Source: UBA2965 sp036526135
GTDB taxonomy: Bacteria; Pseudomonadota; Gammaproteobacteria; Pseudomonadales; Azotimanducaceae
Assembly (NCBI GenBank): GCA_036526135.1
Contig: DATCZA010000010.1
Coordinates: 1-64,000, forward strand
DNA length: 64,000 bases
Direction of reading: 5' to 3'
Part shown: positions 8,277 to 16,347 of the stretch, in pieces
Layout: the number at the start of each line of letters is the position of its first letter
Position numbering within the stretch: the first letter of the stretch is position 1
Made by a program: the position numbers and the translations under genes
Notes under the pieces: model-generated
Told to the model about the DNA's origin: nothing
The model's input: the letters and a program-made list of their open reading frames with translations, nothing else
Database searches by the model: none

Positions 8277-9751
8277 CCTACGGCCCCTTCCAGACTGACC
8301 TCCAGAAGTTTTGCCGCCTCCACCGCGAACTCCATGGGCAGTTCCCGGAACACCTCTTTGCAGAATCCGTTGACGATCATGCTGACCGCCTTCTCGGCGT
8401 CGATGCCCCGTTGCTGGCACAGGAACAGCTGCTCGTCGCTCACCTTGGAGGTGGTCGCCTCGTGCTCGACTATCGCCGAGGGGTTGCTGCTTTCGATGTA
8501 GGGGAACGTGTGCGCTCCGGACGCGCCGCCGATCAGCAGGGAGTCGCACTGGGTGTAGTTGCGGGCACCGTGGGCGGATGGCGTCGTGCGCACCAGCCCG
8601 CGGTAGCTGTTCTGGCTCTTGCCGGCACTGATGCCCTTCGAGATGATCGTGCTACGCGTGTCCGGCCCCATGTGAATCATCTTCGTCCCGGTGTCGGCCT
8701 GCTGGTAGTTGTTGGTGAGCGCGACCGAGTAAAACTCTCCCACGCTGCTCTCACCGCGCAGAACCACGCTGGGATATTTCCAGGTGATGGCGGACCCGGT
8801 CTCCACCTGGGTCCAGGAGATCTTCGACCGTTTGCCGATGCAGGCGCCGCGCTTGGTGACGAAGTTGTAGATGCCGCCCTTGCCGTCCTTGTCGCCCGGA
8901 TACCAGTTCTGCACGGTCGAGTACTTGATCTCGGCGTCGTCCATGGCGACCAGCTCGACCACGGCAGCATGCAGCTGATTCTCGTCGCGCATGGGGGCCG
9001 TGCAGCCCTCCAGATAGCTCACGTATGAACCTTCCTCGGCGATGATCAGCGTGCGTTCGAACTGGCCGGTATTGCGTGCGTTGATCCTGAAGTAGGTGGA
9101 AAGCTCCATGGGGCAGCGCACGCCTTTGGGGATGTAAACGAAGGAGCCGTCGCTGAACACGGCGGAATTCAGGGCCGCGTAGTAGTTGTCCCGTCGCGGA
9201 ACCACGCTGCCCAGGTATTTCTGGACGAGCTCGGGATGTTCGTGGACGGCTTCGGATATCGAGCAGAAGATGACGCCGGCTTCGGCAAGCTTGTCTTTGA
9301 AGGTGGTGGCGATGGAGACGCTGTCGAACACCGCGTCGACCGCGACCCTGGGTCGCGCGACCGAATCAGGGTCCTTGACGACCCCGGCCAGCATTTCCTG
9401 CTCGTGCAGGGGGATGCCGAGCTTTTCGTAGGTTTCCAGCAGCTCGGGGTCGACCTCGTCCAGGGATTTGGGACCGTCGCCCTGGCTTTTCGGTGCCGAG
9501 TAGTAGGAAATGGCTTCGAAGTTGATGGGCGGGAAGTGCACGTGAGCCCATTCGGGAGGCGTCATCTGACGCCAACCGGCATAAGCTTCCAGGCGCCAGT
9601 CCCGCAGCCACTCCGGTTCTTCCTTCTTCTGGGAGATGAATCTGACCACGGATTCGTCGAGCCCCGGCGGCAGGGTCTCCGATTCGACGTCGGTGGTGAA
9701 TCCGGCGCTGTATTCTGACTGCACGAGATCGTGCACGGTCCGTTCAGACAC
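8273..9751 (-). CDS. sufB: SufB, Fe-S cluster assembly scaffold
   Basis: A 492-residue SufB of full length. Conserved stretches include the MELSTYFRIN strand, YLEGCTAP (cysteine of the sulfur-transfer path), KYSTVQNWYPGD, and the C-terminal ARNYTQCDSLLIG with its conserved Cys. First gene of sufBCDSATE. All upstream joints of the operon overlap by 4 bases. The 5' region holds an IscR-type operator at 9806-9830, so the operon is probably tuned to Fe-S status. No rrf2/iscR or isc genes are in the window. Confidence 0.97.
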   Translation of the reverse strand: MSERTVHDLVQSEYSAGFTTDVESETLPPGLDESVVRFISQKKEEPEWLRDWRLEAYAGWRQMTPPEWAHVHFPPINFEAISYYSAPKSQGDGPKSLDEVDPELLETYEKLGIPLHEQEMLAGVVKDPDSVARPRVAVDAVFDSVSIATTFKDKLAEAGVIFCSISEAVHEHPELVQKYLGSVVPRRDNYYAALNSAVFSDGSFVYIPKGVRCPMELSTYFRINARNTGQFERTLIIAEEGSYVSYLEGCTAPMRDENQLHAAVVELVAMDDAEIKYSTVQNWYPGDKDGKGGIYNFVTKRGACIGKRSKISWTQVETGSAITWKYPSVVLRGESSVGEFYSVALTNNYQQADTGTKMIHMGPDTRSTIISKGISAGKSQNSYRGLVRTTPSAHGARNYTQCDSLLIGGASGAHTFPYIESSNPSAIVEHEATTSKVSDEQLFLCQQRGIDAEKAVSMIVNGFCKEVFRELPMEFAVEAAKLLEVSLEGAVG

Positions 9752-9805
9752 GGTGAAAATCGCTTAAGGTGAAAGAGCGCAATTGTACCCGCTGAGGGTG
9801 GCGGA

Positions 9806-9830
9806 ATACCAGAGTAAAATAGTCGGGTAT
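9806..9830 (-). promoter_or_regulatory. IscR type-1-like operator upstream of sufB
   Basis: A 25-bp imperfect palindrome. Read toward sufB it is ATACCCGACTA, TTT, then TACTCTGGTAT; the two 11-base arms match at 9 positions as inverted repeats. It resembles the IscR/Rrf2 [2Fe-2S] type-1 box of gammaproteobacteria, including the TTTTACTC core seen at the E. coli iscR promoter. A TACAAT -10-like hexamer lies downstream at 9782-9787, which places the box over the -35 region, 55 bases from the sufB start. Confidence 0.68.
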
Positions 9831-9940
9831 TTGGGGTCCGATGACTCGCCCGTCTTGAATTCCGGTTTACTGCCGCGAATCCCGCACAGTAACATCCGCG
9901 CTCTTTTGTCGCGCTTCATTCGCAGGAACCGATCCTCATC

Positions 9941-10573
9941 ATGCCCAAGCTCGAGCAACTTCCGGAGCCGAACATCTATCAGGCTTACGGGATCTACCTA
10001 CTCGAATCCAAGCATCGGCTCATTCGTCGGTTGAAAAAGGCTTACCAGCCTTCGGTGCACGGACACAAGACCTGGAAGGCGAGCTTTCTGCTCATGGACT
10101 ATCTGCAGCATCGCCCCATCGCCAAGAAGTCCCGGGTTATGGAGATCGGCTGTGGCTGGGGCCCCGGTTCCATATTCTGTGCCAAGCGTTTCAAGGCCCG
10201 GGTGACTGCGGTAGACGTCGACCGTGAGGTCTTTCCCTTTCTCGAGGTGCTCGCCGAGCTCAATGACGTCAAGTTGAAGCCTCTGGTGAGCCGCTTCGAG
10301 AAGCTGGATGCCGATTGCCTGGGCAGGCAGGACGTGCTCATCGGGTCCGACGTCTGTTTCTGGGACAACATGGTCAAGCCGCTTTCGAGGCTCATCAACA
10401 AGTCGTTGGATTCCGGGGTGCAGCGAGTGATCCTTACCGATCCGGGGCGCCCCACCTTCTACGAGGTGTGCGATCTCGCCGCCAAGCGGCACAAGGTCGA
10501 GCTGAACAGCTGGTATGCTACAGAGCCCGACTACTGCTCAGGAGAAGTGGTCGAGATCCGGCCTAAAAAATAA
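9941..10573 (+). CDS. Class I SAM-dependent methyltransferase
   Basis: A 210-residue Rossmann-fold methyltransferase. The SAM loop is MEIGCGWGPGS (about residues 67-77), motif II acidic residue in VTAVDVDREV, and a SDVCFWDNM motif IV-like region. The layout resembles the METTL21/ETFB-lysine methyltransferase-like group, which acts on proteins, but the substrate cannot be assigned. It is transcribed divergently from sufB and stands alone; the 190-base space between them holds the IscR-like box. Confidence 0.78.
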   Translation: MPKLEQLPEPNIYQAYGIYLLESKHRLIRRLKKAYQPSVHGHKTWKASFLLMDYLQHRPIAKKSRVMEIGCGWGPGSIFCAKRFKARVTAVDVDREVFPFLEVLAELNDVKLKPLVSRFEKLDADCLGRQDVLIGSDVCFWDNMVKPLSRLINKSLDSGVQRVILTDPGRPTFYEVCDLAAKRHKVELNSWYATEPDYCSGEVVEIRPKK

Positions 10574-10602
10574 TAAAAACAGATAGTTATGAGGCTTAAC
10601 TA
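10565..10602 (-). terminator. Probable terminator of the 12-gene envelope operon
   Basis: Read on the minus strand, directly after the last gene, a 6-bp AT-rich stem (10602-10597 with 10589-10584) closes a 7-base loop and is followed by two runs of T (10579-10576 and 10570-10565). The stem is weak but the T-tracts are unusual for this GC-rich sequence. Confidence 0.5.
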
Positions 10603-10605
10603 GAA

Positions 10606-11280
10606 TCATGCCTCGTTAGCCAGGAAGGATTTGAGCTGGTTGGCGAGACTCGAGCAGGCCGACGATCGGACCCGGGCGATGAAGGGCACGGGGACGACGA
10701 TGGCGGGCACGTAGCTGGTGCCCACGGCATCCGAGCTGAGCTTGCCTGCGACCCTGCCGTTGCGCACATCCCACACGAACGCCTCGTAAGAGGAATCGTT
10801 CTCCCAGGTCAGGAATCCGAAGCAGCCCGCACCAGTTGCGGTCACGCTGCACGTCAGCGAACCGGCAGAGTCGGTCCGCTCGGTGGATCCCTCCACCCAG
10901 ACGAGGTAGCGCAGGTTCATTTCTTCCAGCCGTCGGGCCAGGGGCGGCAGCGCGATCAGCTCCGGCAGATCGGCCGTCTTCACGGGCGCTGTGCGTGGCT
11001 CGAACCATGGGAACAGGCTGTCCATGAACTGCTGTTCCTCGATGACTTTGATGCCAGCAGCCCCCTTGCTGAGGTTCCTGCTGATGCAGGTGACGAAGTC
11101 GAGCTCCGTCTCGGCAGATTTAGGTCGGCTGCGACGCCCGAGCACCACCACGGCGTCGCTGGCATCCATTCCCGTTCTGGACTCCCTGACCTCCTGAACG
11201 GTGGCGGTGACGCAGCCCCCGAGCACGGTGGCGACAGCCGCGAGCGCTGCGAGGGCGATGATTCGATGAAAACCCATCAT
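10606..11280 (-). CDS. Lipoprotein of the 12-gene envelope cluster (gene 12)
   Basis: A 224-residue protein with a lipoprotein signal peptide ending in the lipobox LGGC (Cys about residue 23); residue +2 is Val, so outer-membrane sorting by Lol is expected. No family recognised. The mature part has paired cysteines (FVTCIS; SLTCSVTATGAGCFGF) and an alternating beta-type pattern (LRYLVWVEGS, YEAFVWDVRNGRVAG), reminiscent of lipoproteins that report or assemble at the outer membrane. ATG 11280 overlaps the preceding lipoprotein gene by 4 bases. Confidence 0.75.
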   Translation of the reverse strand: MMGFHRIIALAALAAVATVLGGCVTATVQEVRESRTGMDASDAVVVLGRRSRPKSAETELDFVTCISRNLSKGAAGIKVIEEQQFMDSLFPWFEPRTAPVKTADLPELIALPPLARRLEEMNLRYLVWVEGSTERTDSAGSLTCSVTATGAGCFGFLTWENDSSYEAFVWDVRNGRVAGKLSSDAVGTSYVPAIVVPVPFIARVRSSACSSLANQLKSFLANEA

Positions 11281-11945
11281 GAGGTGCCTCCCAGTTGGCG
11301 GTCGAGCCAGGCTTTGACGCTCGGCACGTCACGGAACTGCACGGTGAAGAAGGCCATGGCGTCCCGGCAGGCGGCCAGCGCCGCGGCCTGCAGGGCGGGC
11401 TGATCCGTCGAGAGCCCGTAGTTGTCCTCGTCTGCTTTTCCGTAGGCCGTGAGCGGCCAGTCGGCCAGCAGCTGCCCTTCGCCGTCGTACAGCTGAAATT
11501 GATAGCGGATCCAGACCTCGTAGTAATCGCTGCGGGTCTGCGACGGTATGGAAAACTGGACTTCCTGGATGCTGGGAACGAGCACGCCGTTGACGCCGGC
11601 GGACGGAGCGCTCGGATCTAAGATCGTCTCCACACCCTGGAACATGCCTGAAAGCAGGTTGTTGAACATGGCCGGCTGGGCGTCGCCCAGGCTGATCTGC
11701 CAGCTGCCCGCGTTCTCCAGGCGCTCGGCGTGGACGTAGTTGAGCAGGTCGTCGCTGAGGTAAATGCCCATGTTCAGCGGGAGCTTGTCCAGCACGGGTA
11801 CGGGGAAGTTCGTGGGAACCGTCACGCTGGCACCTCCGCAGGCCGTACCAAAAGCCATGCAGACGGCTGTCAGCAGGGCGACACGAAGCCGCGCTCCCCT
11901 ACCGAGCGGGGGCGAATTCGACCATGCCGGAGGTCGTTTGCTCAC
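11277..11945 (-). CDS. Lipoprotein of the 12-gene envelope cluster (gene 11)
   Basis: A 222-residue predicted lipoprotein: basic N-terminus, hydrophobic core VALLTAVCMAFG and lipobox-like GTAC followed by Gly-Gly. The mature region begins with PVPVLDKLPLNMGIYLSDDL and contains YYEVWIRYQFQLYDGEGQLLADWPLTAYG; this resembles the ABC-type/LptE-like or curli-type lipoproteins only in general style, and I assign no family. It lies 44 bases downstream of the second vWA gene and overlaps the last gene. Confidence 0.72.
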   Translation of the reverse strand: MSKRPPAWSNSPPLGRGARLRVALLTAVCMAFGTACGGASVTVPTNFPVPVLDKLPLNMGIYLSDDLLNYVHAERLENAGSWQISLGDAQPAMFNNLLSGMFQGVETILDPSAPSAGVNGVLVPSIQEVQFSIPSQTRSDYYEVWIRYQFQLYDGEGQLLADWPLTAYGKADEDNYGLSTDQPALQAAALAACRDAMAFFTVQFRDVPSVKAWLDRQLGGTS

Positions 11946-11989
11946 AGCGCGGCAGCTCCCATTGTCCCTGATCTTTCGACCCTTTAAGA

Positions 11990-12982
11990 CTACTGAAATT
12001 CCGACAGCCCTACAAAAGTTCCGTCATTGCGATAGGCAAGCTCCCGCATCAGAGCGGCGAAGCGATATACCCGCCCGGACGGCCGCGAGAGATATACGGG
12101 GAAAGCGACGGCGTGAATGCGCACGCGCCGGCGCCCCGAGTCGTCGGCCACGTTGACCCGGTCCACGGCATCGACGACGGACTCGATGGATTCGCCGGTG
12201 AAATCGTCGCCGAAGACGTAGATGCTTATTCTCTTGTCGGGATCGTAATAGGTGTTGATGGCAGCCTGGATCCCCTCCACGGGCGAGGAATTGCTGAACG
12301 GGTTCCACGTCTGCAGGCGGTCGAGGATGGCTTTGCGCCGGCTCGGTGAGTCGGGAATCCACTCGCCGGCGAAGCGAGCGAACATGTAATCCCCCATGTC
12401 GTTCATCACCTGGATGCCCTTCACCCGGGGATAAATCGAAAGGGTCTCGTTCACTTTTTTCAGAACCTGGGGCCAGGCCGCGTTGTACATGCTGCCCGAC
12501 GTGTCGATTACGAAGATGATGTACTCGCTGTCGACGGCGATGCCGCCGACCAGGTCGGTGCTGCGTCGGAAGTCGACACCGAGCAGACGCTGCATCTCGT
12601 CGGTGAGCGACTGCTTGGCGGCGGCCAGTTTCTGGGTCTCCGTGAGGTTGTCGTCCTGGCGCGCCGCGGTGGTTTCGAACTTGCCTAGAATGATGGTGAG
12701 CTGCTGCTCGAGGCGTGCGAGCTCCAGCAGGTTGTCATCCAGCTGCCCGCTGGTGTCGTCGACCTGGCGGCGCAGCTCCTTGATCTGTCCCTGTATCTCG
12801 AAAAGAGCCTGCTCGCGGTCGGCGACCTGGCCTTCGAGATTGACCTGGGATTTCTCGAGCAGGATGGGCTCAACCGTCTTGGTGATCATCAGGAGCAGGA
12901 TGATGGCGCCGAAACCGCAGCAGATCACGTCGAGAAACGAGACGCTGAACTCTTCGATGGCTCTTCGGTTGCGGGTCTTCAT
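11990..12982 (-). CDS. TolR/ExbD-like single-TM protein with periplasmic vWA domain (B)
   Basis: 330 residues: a short basic cytoplasmic tail; one TM helix (about 14-33) entered by SFLDVICCGFGA with Asp18 at the membrane edge, as in the ExbD/TolR/MotB proton-path aspartate; a long coiled coil (about 45-135); and a von Willebrand A domain with an intact MIDAS start DTSGS at 160-164 plus VFGDDF downstream. Start ATG 12982 overlaps the upstream vWA gene by 4 bases; the frame is open upstream but inside that gene. Membrane-anchored, vWA in the periplasm by homology to ExbD topology. Partner of the ExbB/MotA-like protein encoded three genes upstream (inference). Confidence 0.82.
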   Translation of the reverse strand: MKTRNRRAIEEFSVSFLDVICCGFGAIILLLMITKTVEPILLEKSQVNLEGQVADREQALFEIQGQIKELRRQVDDTSGQLDDNLLELARLEQQLTIILGKFETTAARQDDNLTETQKLAAAKQSLTDEMQRLLGVDFRRSTDLVGGIAVDSEYIIFVIDTSGSMYNAAWPQVLKKVNETLSIYPRVKGIQVMNDMGDYMFARFAGEWIPDSPSRRKAILDRLQTWNPFSNSSPVEGIQAAINTYYDPDKRISIYVFGDDFTGESIESVVDAVDRVNVADDSGRRRVRIHAVAFPVYLSRPSGRVYRFAALMRELAYRNDGTFVGLSEFQ

Positions 12983-14067
12983 GGCCAGTCGCGTGATGGC
13001 GAGAGGAAGGCCCCGCCGGATATGCGCGCCAGGTTCCAGTACGCGGCTGGGGCCATGGGATCTCCCTCCATGGGAAACATGATCACGTTGATGGGCACCT
13101 GCTTGGGAAGTGTCTGAATGGCGTCTGCGAACAGCTTCAGCCGATCGCCGCCGGAGATGGTGGCCCGGCGCGGCTCGCGGGTGCCCTGGGTCGGCAGGGA
13201 GTCGATGATCAGATAAACGTTGTCCGGCGGCGGATTCAGCTCGTTGACGGCGCTGATCAGGTTGGCGACGCTGGTTCCCCGGTCGGGTATCACCTCGCGC
13301 AGAGCTTCCAGCGCGTCGTCCAGCTCGCGGCCCTCGGCAAGAGCAATCCACTGTCCATGGTGCTCTTCCAGCAGCGATCGCGCCTCCACGTTGAATCCGT
13401 AGATCTGGAAACTGGCGTCAAGGGGCAGCTGGGCGGTCAGCCACTCGACGGTGCGAACGGCCCGTTGCCACTTGGGCGACATCCGTTTGCGATCGTCGGG
13501 CATGTTGCGGCGCCGAATCACGTTGACGATGCTCTCATCGAGCATGCTGGTCGACGTGTCCACGGCAATGAGGATGTGCTTGCCGCCGACCTTCAGGCCA
13601 GTCAGGTATTGCCGATCCCCCTCGCCGGTGAAGCTGCGTATCCTGCCTCCCTCGTTTGCCTCGTTGATGGATTTGAGCCTGGCCAGCTCCTCCTCGCGCG
13701 TGTCCACGTCGCTCTTCAGCTCTTCCAGGCTAGCTTCCTGGGCAAGGGACTCCGCGGCGAGGTCGGCGAACTCTTTGCTGGTTTCCTTCAGGCTGGTTTC
13801 CGTGCTGACGAGCTTGCGGCTCGAGTCGGACAGCCGCTGCAGAATGGCGTCGAGCTGCTCTTTGAGCTCGAAAAGGTCCCGCTCACCGTTCTGCACCTGA
13901 TAGTCGAGCAGGCGAATCTCTGAAAGGAGTTCCTCGTTGACGACCTTGGCGTCCTCCTCGGCTGCGTGATTGATGATCAGGAAGATCAGTACCACGGCCC
14001 CGAACCCGCACGACATCACGTCTAAAAACGACAGAGAGAAGACGCTGAAGCGCCGGTTGCGGGCCAC
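12979..14067 (-). CDS. TolR/ExbD-like single-TM protein with periplasmic vWA domain (A)
   Basis: 362 residues with the same plan as its neighbour: basic tail, TM helix with SFLDVMSCGFGA and Asp16, coiled coil (about 38-138), then a vWA domain with MIDAS DTSTS at 170-174, a later Thr in DRGTSV and Asp in LIIDSLPTQ. The pair looks like an ancient duplication that diverged, so the two proteins may form a heterodimer inside an ExbB-like pentamer. It starts one base after the gene upstream. Confidence 0.82.
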   Translation of the reverse strand: MARNRRFSVFSLSFLDVMSCGFGAVVLIFLIINHAAEEDAKVVNEELLSEIRLLDYQVQNGERDLFELKEQLDAILQRLSDSSRKLVSTETSLKETSKEFADLAAESLAQEASLEELKSDVDTREEELARLKSINEANEGGRIRSFTGEGDRQYLTGLKVGGKHILIAVDTSTSMLDESIVNVIRRRNMPDDRKRMSPKWQRAVRTVEWLTAQLPLDASFQIYGFNVEARSLLEEHHGQWIALAEGRELDDALEALREVIPDRGTSVANLISAVNELNPPPDNVYLIIDSLPTQGTREPRRATISGGDRLKLFADAIQTLPKQVPINVIMFPMEGDPMAPAAYWNLARISGGAFLSPSRDWP

Positions 14068-14068
14068 C

Positions 14069-15319
14069 TCACCCCACCACGCGGATCAGGAGATAGCTTT
14101 TGCCGCCGGCGGTGAGCTCATCCCCCGCGCGCAGGCGTCTGCTGGTGGTGATCGCCTCGCCGTTGAGACGGACCGTCTCGTCGGCATCGAGATACACGCC
14201 GGCCTCGCTCTCCTTGAGCTGCAGCGGCAGATCGTCGGCACCGATGGGCACGGCCCAGGCATCGCAGAGAACGTGGGTAGGGCGGCCGGACTCGTCGGGC
14301 CCCGGGGCAACGATGCTCTGCGGACCCCGGCCGTGCCGTAATGGCAGCCGGGAAACCAGCCTGAGCCGGCCGTCCTCGGCCCGGATGCTGGAGTCGTTCG
14401 CACTGCAGCCCGCCGCCAGGGCGGAGCCGTCGAGTACCGAGTATTCCCAACCCTGGGCGCCCAGATAGGCGGTCAGCCCGGGGAGCCTTGCCGTACGCGC
14501 GCTCAACGCCAGGTGCACGTCCTCGGGGAGGCGTTCGCTGAGGTGGGCGAATCGCTGCCGGGCTTTCTCCTCGAGCAGACTGCGGGAGACCTCTACCCGC
14601 CTGACCTGATCCCGGTAGCCGATCTCGATGCCGATCTCGCTGTCGCTGCTCGACTGGCCCATGGCCCAGTCGTAGACCTGATTGTAGAGTTGCTGCTCCG
14701 TCTCGGCGGCGTGCAGAGGGTCGAACCTCGTGTCCCGAACGAAGCGGTCGGCAATCACGTTGACCCAGCCTTCCAGCAGGTTGGCCACGCCGCAGTCGGC
14801 AACCTCATCCGCCCCCGTTCGAACGACGTCGGCGCCGACATCCAGCAGGGTAAGACACGTCCTGTGCAGGTGCGCGTCGAGATGGCAGACGCTGGCCGGC
14901 AGCTCGCTGACCGACGCCGCTGCTACTGCGGAGTCAACGAAGCCGCTCACCGCCATGCCGCACTCCTGGGTTATGCCCAGCAGCACGCCGAGCTGATCTG
15001 CGCTCAGGATCGCGGGTACCGCCAGCACGAGATCTCCCGGGTCGCGCCGCATCAGGTCCTGAAGCTGCTTGAGGTGCAGGTAGACCAGATCCGCGTGATT
15101 AGCGGCGTTGGAAACGGGGTAGGGGAGCGGGTCCGCGTTCATGCGGGCGAGGTAGTGCTGGTTGATCTGGCGGGGGTGTGCGCGGGACAGCCGAAGCGCG
15201 GGGTCGCCGAAGAGGATCTCGTTTTCCCGGACCAGAGCGACTCCCGGCGCGTGATAGGCCAGCGTCTCGCCCGAGTGCAGCGACAGGTCCGAGTCGTTGA
15301 GCTCGAGGACGTAGTCCAT
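14069..15319 (-). CDS. Hsp70/actin-fold (ASKHA)-like protein with FHA-like C-terminus
   Basis: 416 residues, no signal peptide, so cytosolic. The N-terminal two-thirds has a small-residue-rich strand pattern (GFVDSAVAAASV near 150; HLDAHLHRTCLTLLDVGAD near 170-190; GVANLLEGWVNVIADRF) like Hsp70-family actin folds, though without the canonical DnaK phosphate loops, so ATPase activity is uncertain. The last 70 residues (VYLDADETVRLNGE, LRAGDELTAGGKSYLL) resemble the end of a forkhead-associated fold. ATG 15319 overlaps the ExbB-like gene by one base (TGATG); the long upstream frame lies inside that gene. Confidence 0.66.
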   Translation of the reverse strand: MDYVLELNDSDLSLHSGETLAYHAPGVALVRENEILFGDPALRLSRAHPRQINQHYLARMNADPLPYPVSNAANHADLVYLHLKQLQDLMRRDPGDLVLAVPAILSADQLGVLLGITQECGMAVSGFVDSAVAAASVSELPASVCHLDAHLHRTCLTLLDVGADVVRTGADEVADCGVANLLEGWVNVIADRFVRDTRFDPLHAAETEQQLYNQVYDWAMGQSSSDSEIGIEIGYRDQVRRVEVSRSLLEEKARQRFAHLSERLPEDVHLALSARTARLPGLTAYLGAQGWEYSVLDGSALAAGCSANDSSIRAEDGRLRLVSRLPLRHGRGPQSIVAPGPDESGRPTHVLCDAWAVPIGADDLPLQLKESEAGVYLDADETVRLNGEAITTSRRLRAGDELTAGGKSYLLIRVVG

Positions 15320-16119
15320 CAGTCGCGCACCTGAAGATGACGCAGCAGCCTCTCGTCGCAGTAAGTCTGGGCGTCCAGAACCAGTCGCTCCTGGATGAGC
15401 TGGAGCTGATGCATGAGGAACATGATCACGATGCTGATCACCAGAGCGGTAAAGGTTGAGTTGAACGCGACGCCCAGGCTCGTGGTGACGCCCGCAATGT
15501 TGCCCTCGACAGCCTCGTAGGCCTGCCCGAGAGCCTCGCTGATACCCCTTACCGTGCCGATGAACCCGATGGAGGGAATTGCCCACGCGATGTAGCGGAC
15601 CATGGACAGCTCGCTGTCGAGCCGATCGGACTCTGACTCGCAAACCGACCGCACGGCTTCGGAGACGTCCTGCACGTTACGGGTGGAGGCAAACCGCTGC
15701 AGGGCAGCCATCAGGGCCCTCGGCAGCAGGTAGTTTCGATTCTCGTCCGGCAGAGCCTGGACGGCCCGCGCGTACTCCCGAGTGTCCTCCGGGAGAACGC
15801 TCATGCCTTCACTGATCTTGACGATGTCTTCCTGCAGCAGGCTTCGCTCGCGCAACGCGCTGCGGGTCTTGTACCCCATGATGGCCATGGCCCAGAGCAT
15901 CAGCACGAAACAGGACTCCTGCTCGTAGTCCTTGAGCACCACATAAAGGGAGCGCTCCTGGGCGTATGCCTCGCCGGCTGCAGCACGTTCGGCCTGGGCG
16001 GCGATGATGGCGTCGGCATTCGGTCTGATGACCGTGACGTAGACCAGATGAACGAGGATCACCGCAAGGACCAGCGCTGACGACTGGTAAATGAGTTCAA
16101 AGGGTAGCTGACGCTTCAT
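15319..16119 (-). CDS. MotA/TolQ/ExbB-type proton channel protein
   Basis: 266 residues. A TM helix at about 14-32, a second at about 68-84, and a long paired C-terminal membrane region with the family signature IPSIGFIGTVRGI followed by LGVAFNSTFTALVISIVIMF. The family forms a pentameric channel that converts proton flow into movement of MotB/TolR/ExbD partners. Unlike classical ExbB, a periplasmic segment of about 30 residues rich in Ala and Glu separates the first two helices. It is distinct from the standard exbB at 51988. Confidence 0.86.
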   Translation of the reverse strand: MKRQLPFELIYQSSALVLAVILVHLVYVTVIRPNADAIIAAQAERAAAGEAYAQERSLYVVLKDYEQESCFVLMLWAMAIMGYKTRSALRERSLLQEDIVKISEGMSVLPEDTREYARAVQALPDENRNYLLPRALMAALQRFASTRNVQDVSEAVRSVCESESDRLDSELSMVRYIAWAIPSIGFIGTVRGISEALGQAYEAVEGNIAGVTTSLGVAFNSTFTALVISIVIMFLMHQLQLIQERLVLDAQTYCDERLLRHLQVRD

Positions 16120-16140
16120 TTGCTGTGGTTCCAGACGCGA

Positions 16141-16347
16141 TTAGATGTCTACGGGGAATGAGACCGCGAAGTCCTCCGAAATCTCCTCGCTGGGCACGAA
16201 GATCTCGGGGCTGGGCTCGCCGTCCGCCTCCTCTTCTTCCCCGGCGCGATCGCGGGTGTCGGCAGCTTCCTCGGCAGCCACGGCGAACCCGGCGCCCATG
16301 GTCGACGCAAGCAGCGCTGCCGCCGCGAAGAGGAGAGGGCCTTTCAC
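16141..16347 (-). CDS. Small acidic secreted protein of the envelope cluster
   Basis: 68 residues: a signal peptide (hydrophobic core LLFAAAALLASTMGAGFAVA, cleavage after AVAA) and a short mature part dominated by Glu and Asp ending in SFPVDI. No family recognised. The ATG overlaps the upstream PEGA gene by 4 bases and the stop lies 21 bases before the ExbB-like gene. The signal peptide and position argue that it is real, not a chance frame. Confidence 0.6.
   Translation of the reverse strand: MKGPLLFAAAALLASTMGAGFAVAAEEAADTRDRAGEEEEADGEPSPEIFVPSEEISEDFAVSFPVDI

Noticed and set aside
10584..10614. Hairpin GAGGC...GCCTC as a plus-strand terminator after the methyltransferase
   Set aside because: A 14-base loop and no T-tail on the plus strand; the alternative stem reads better as a minus-strand terminator.
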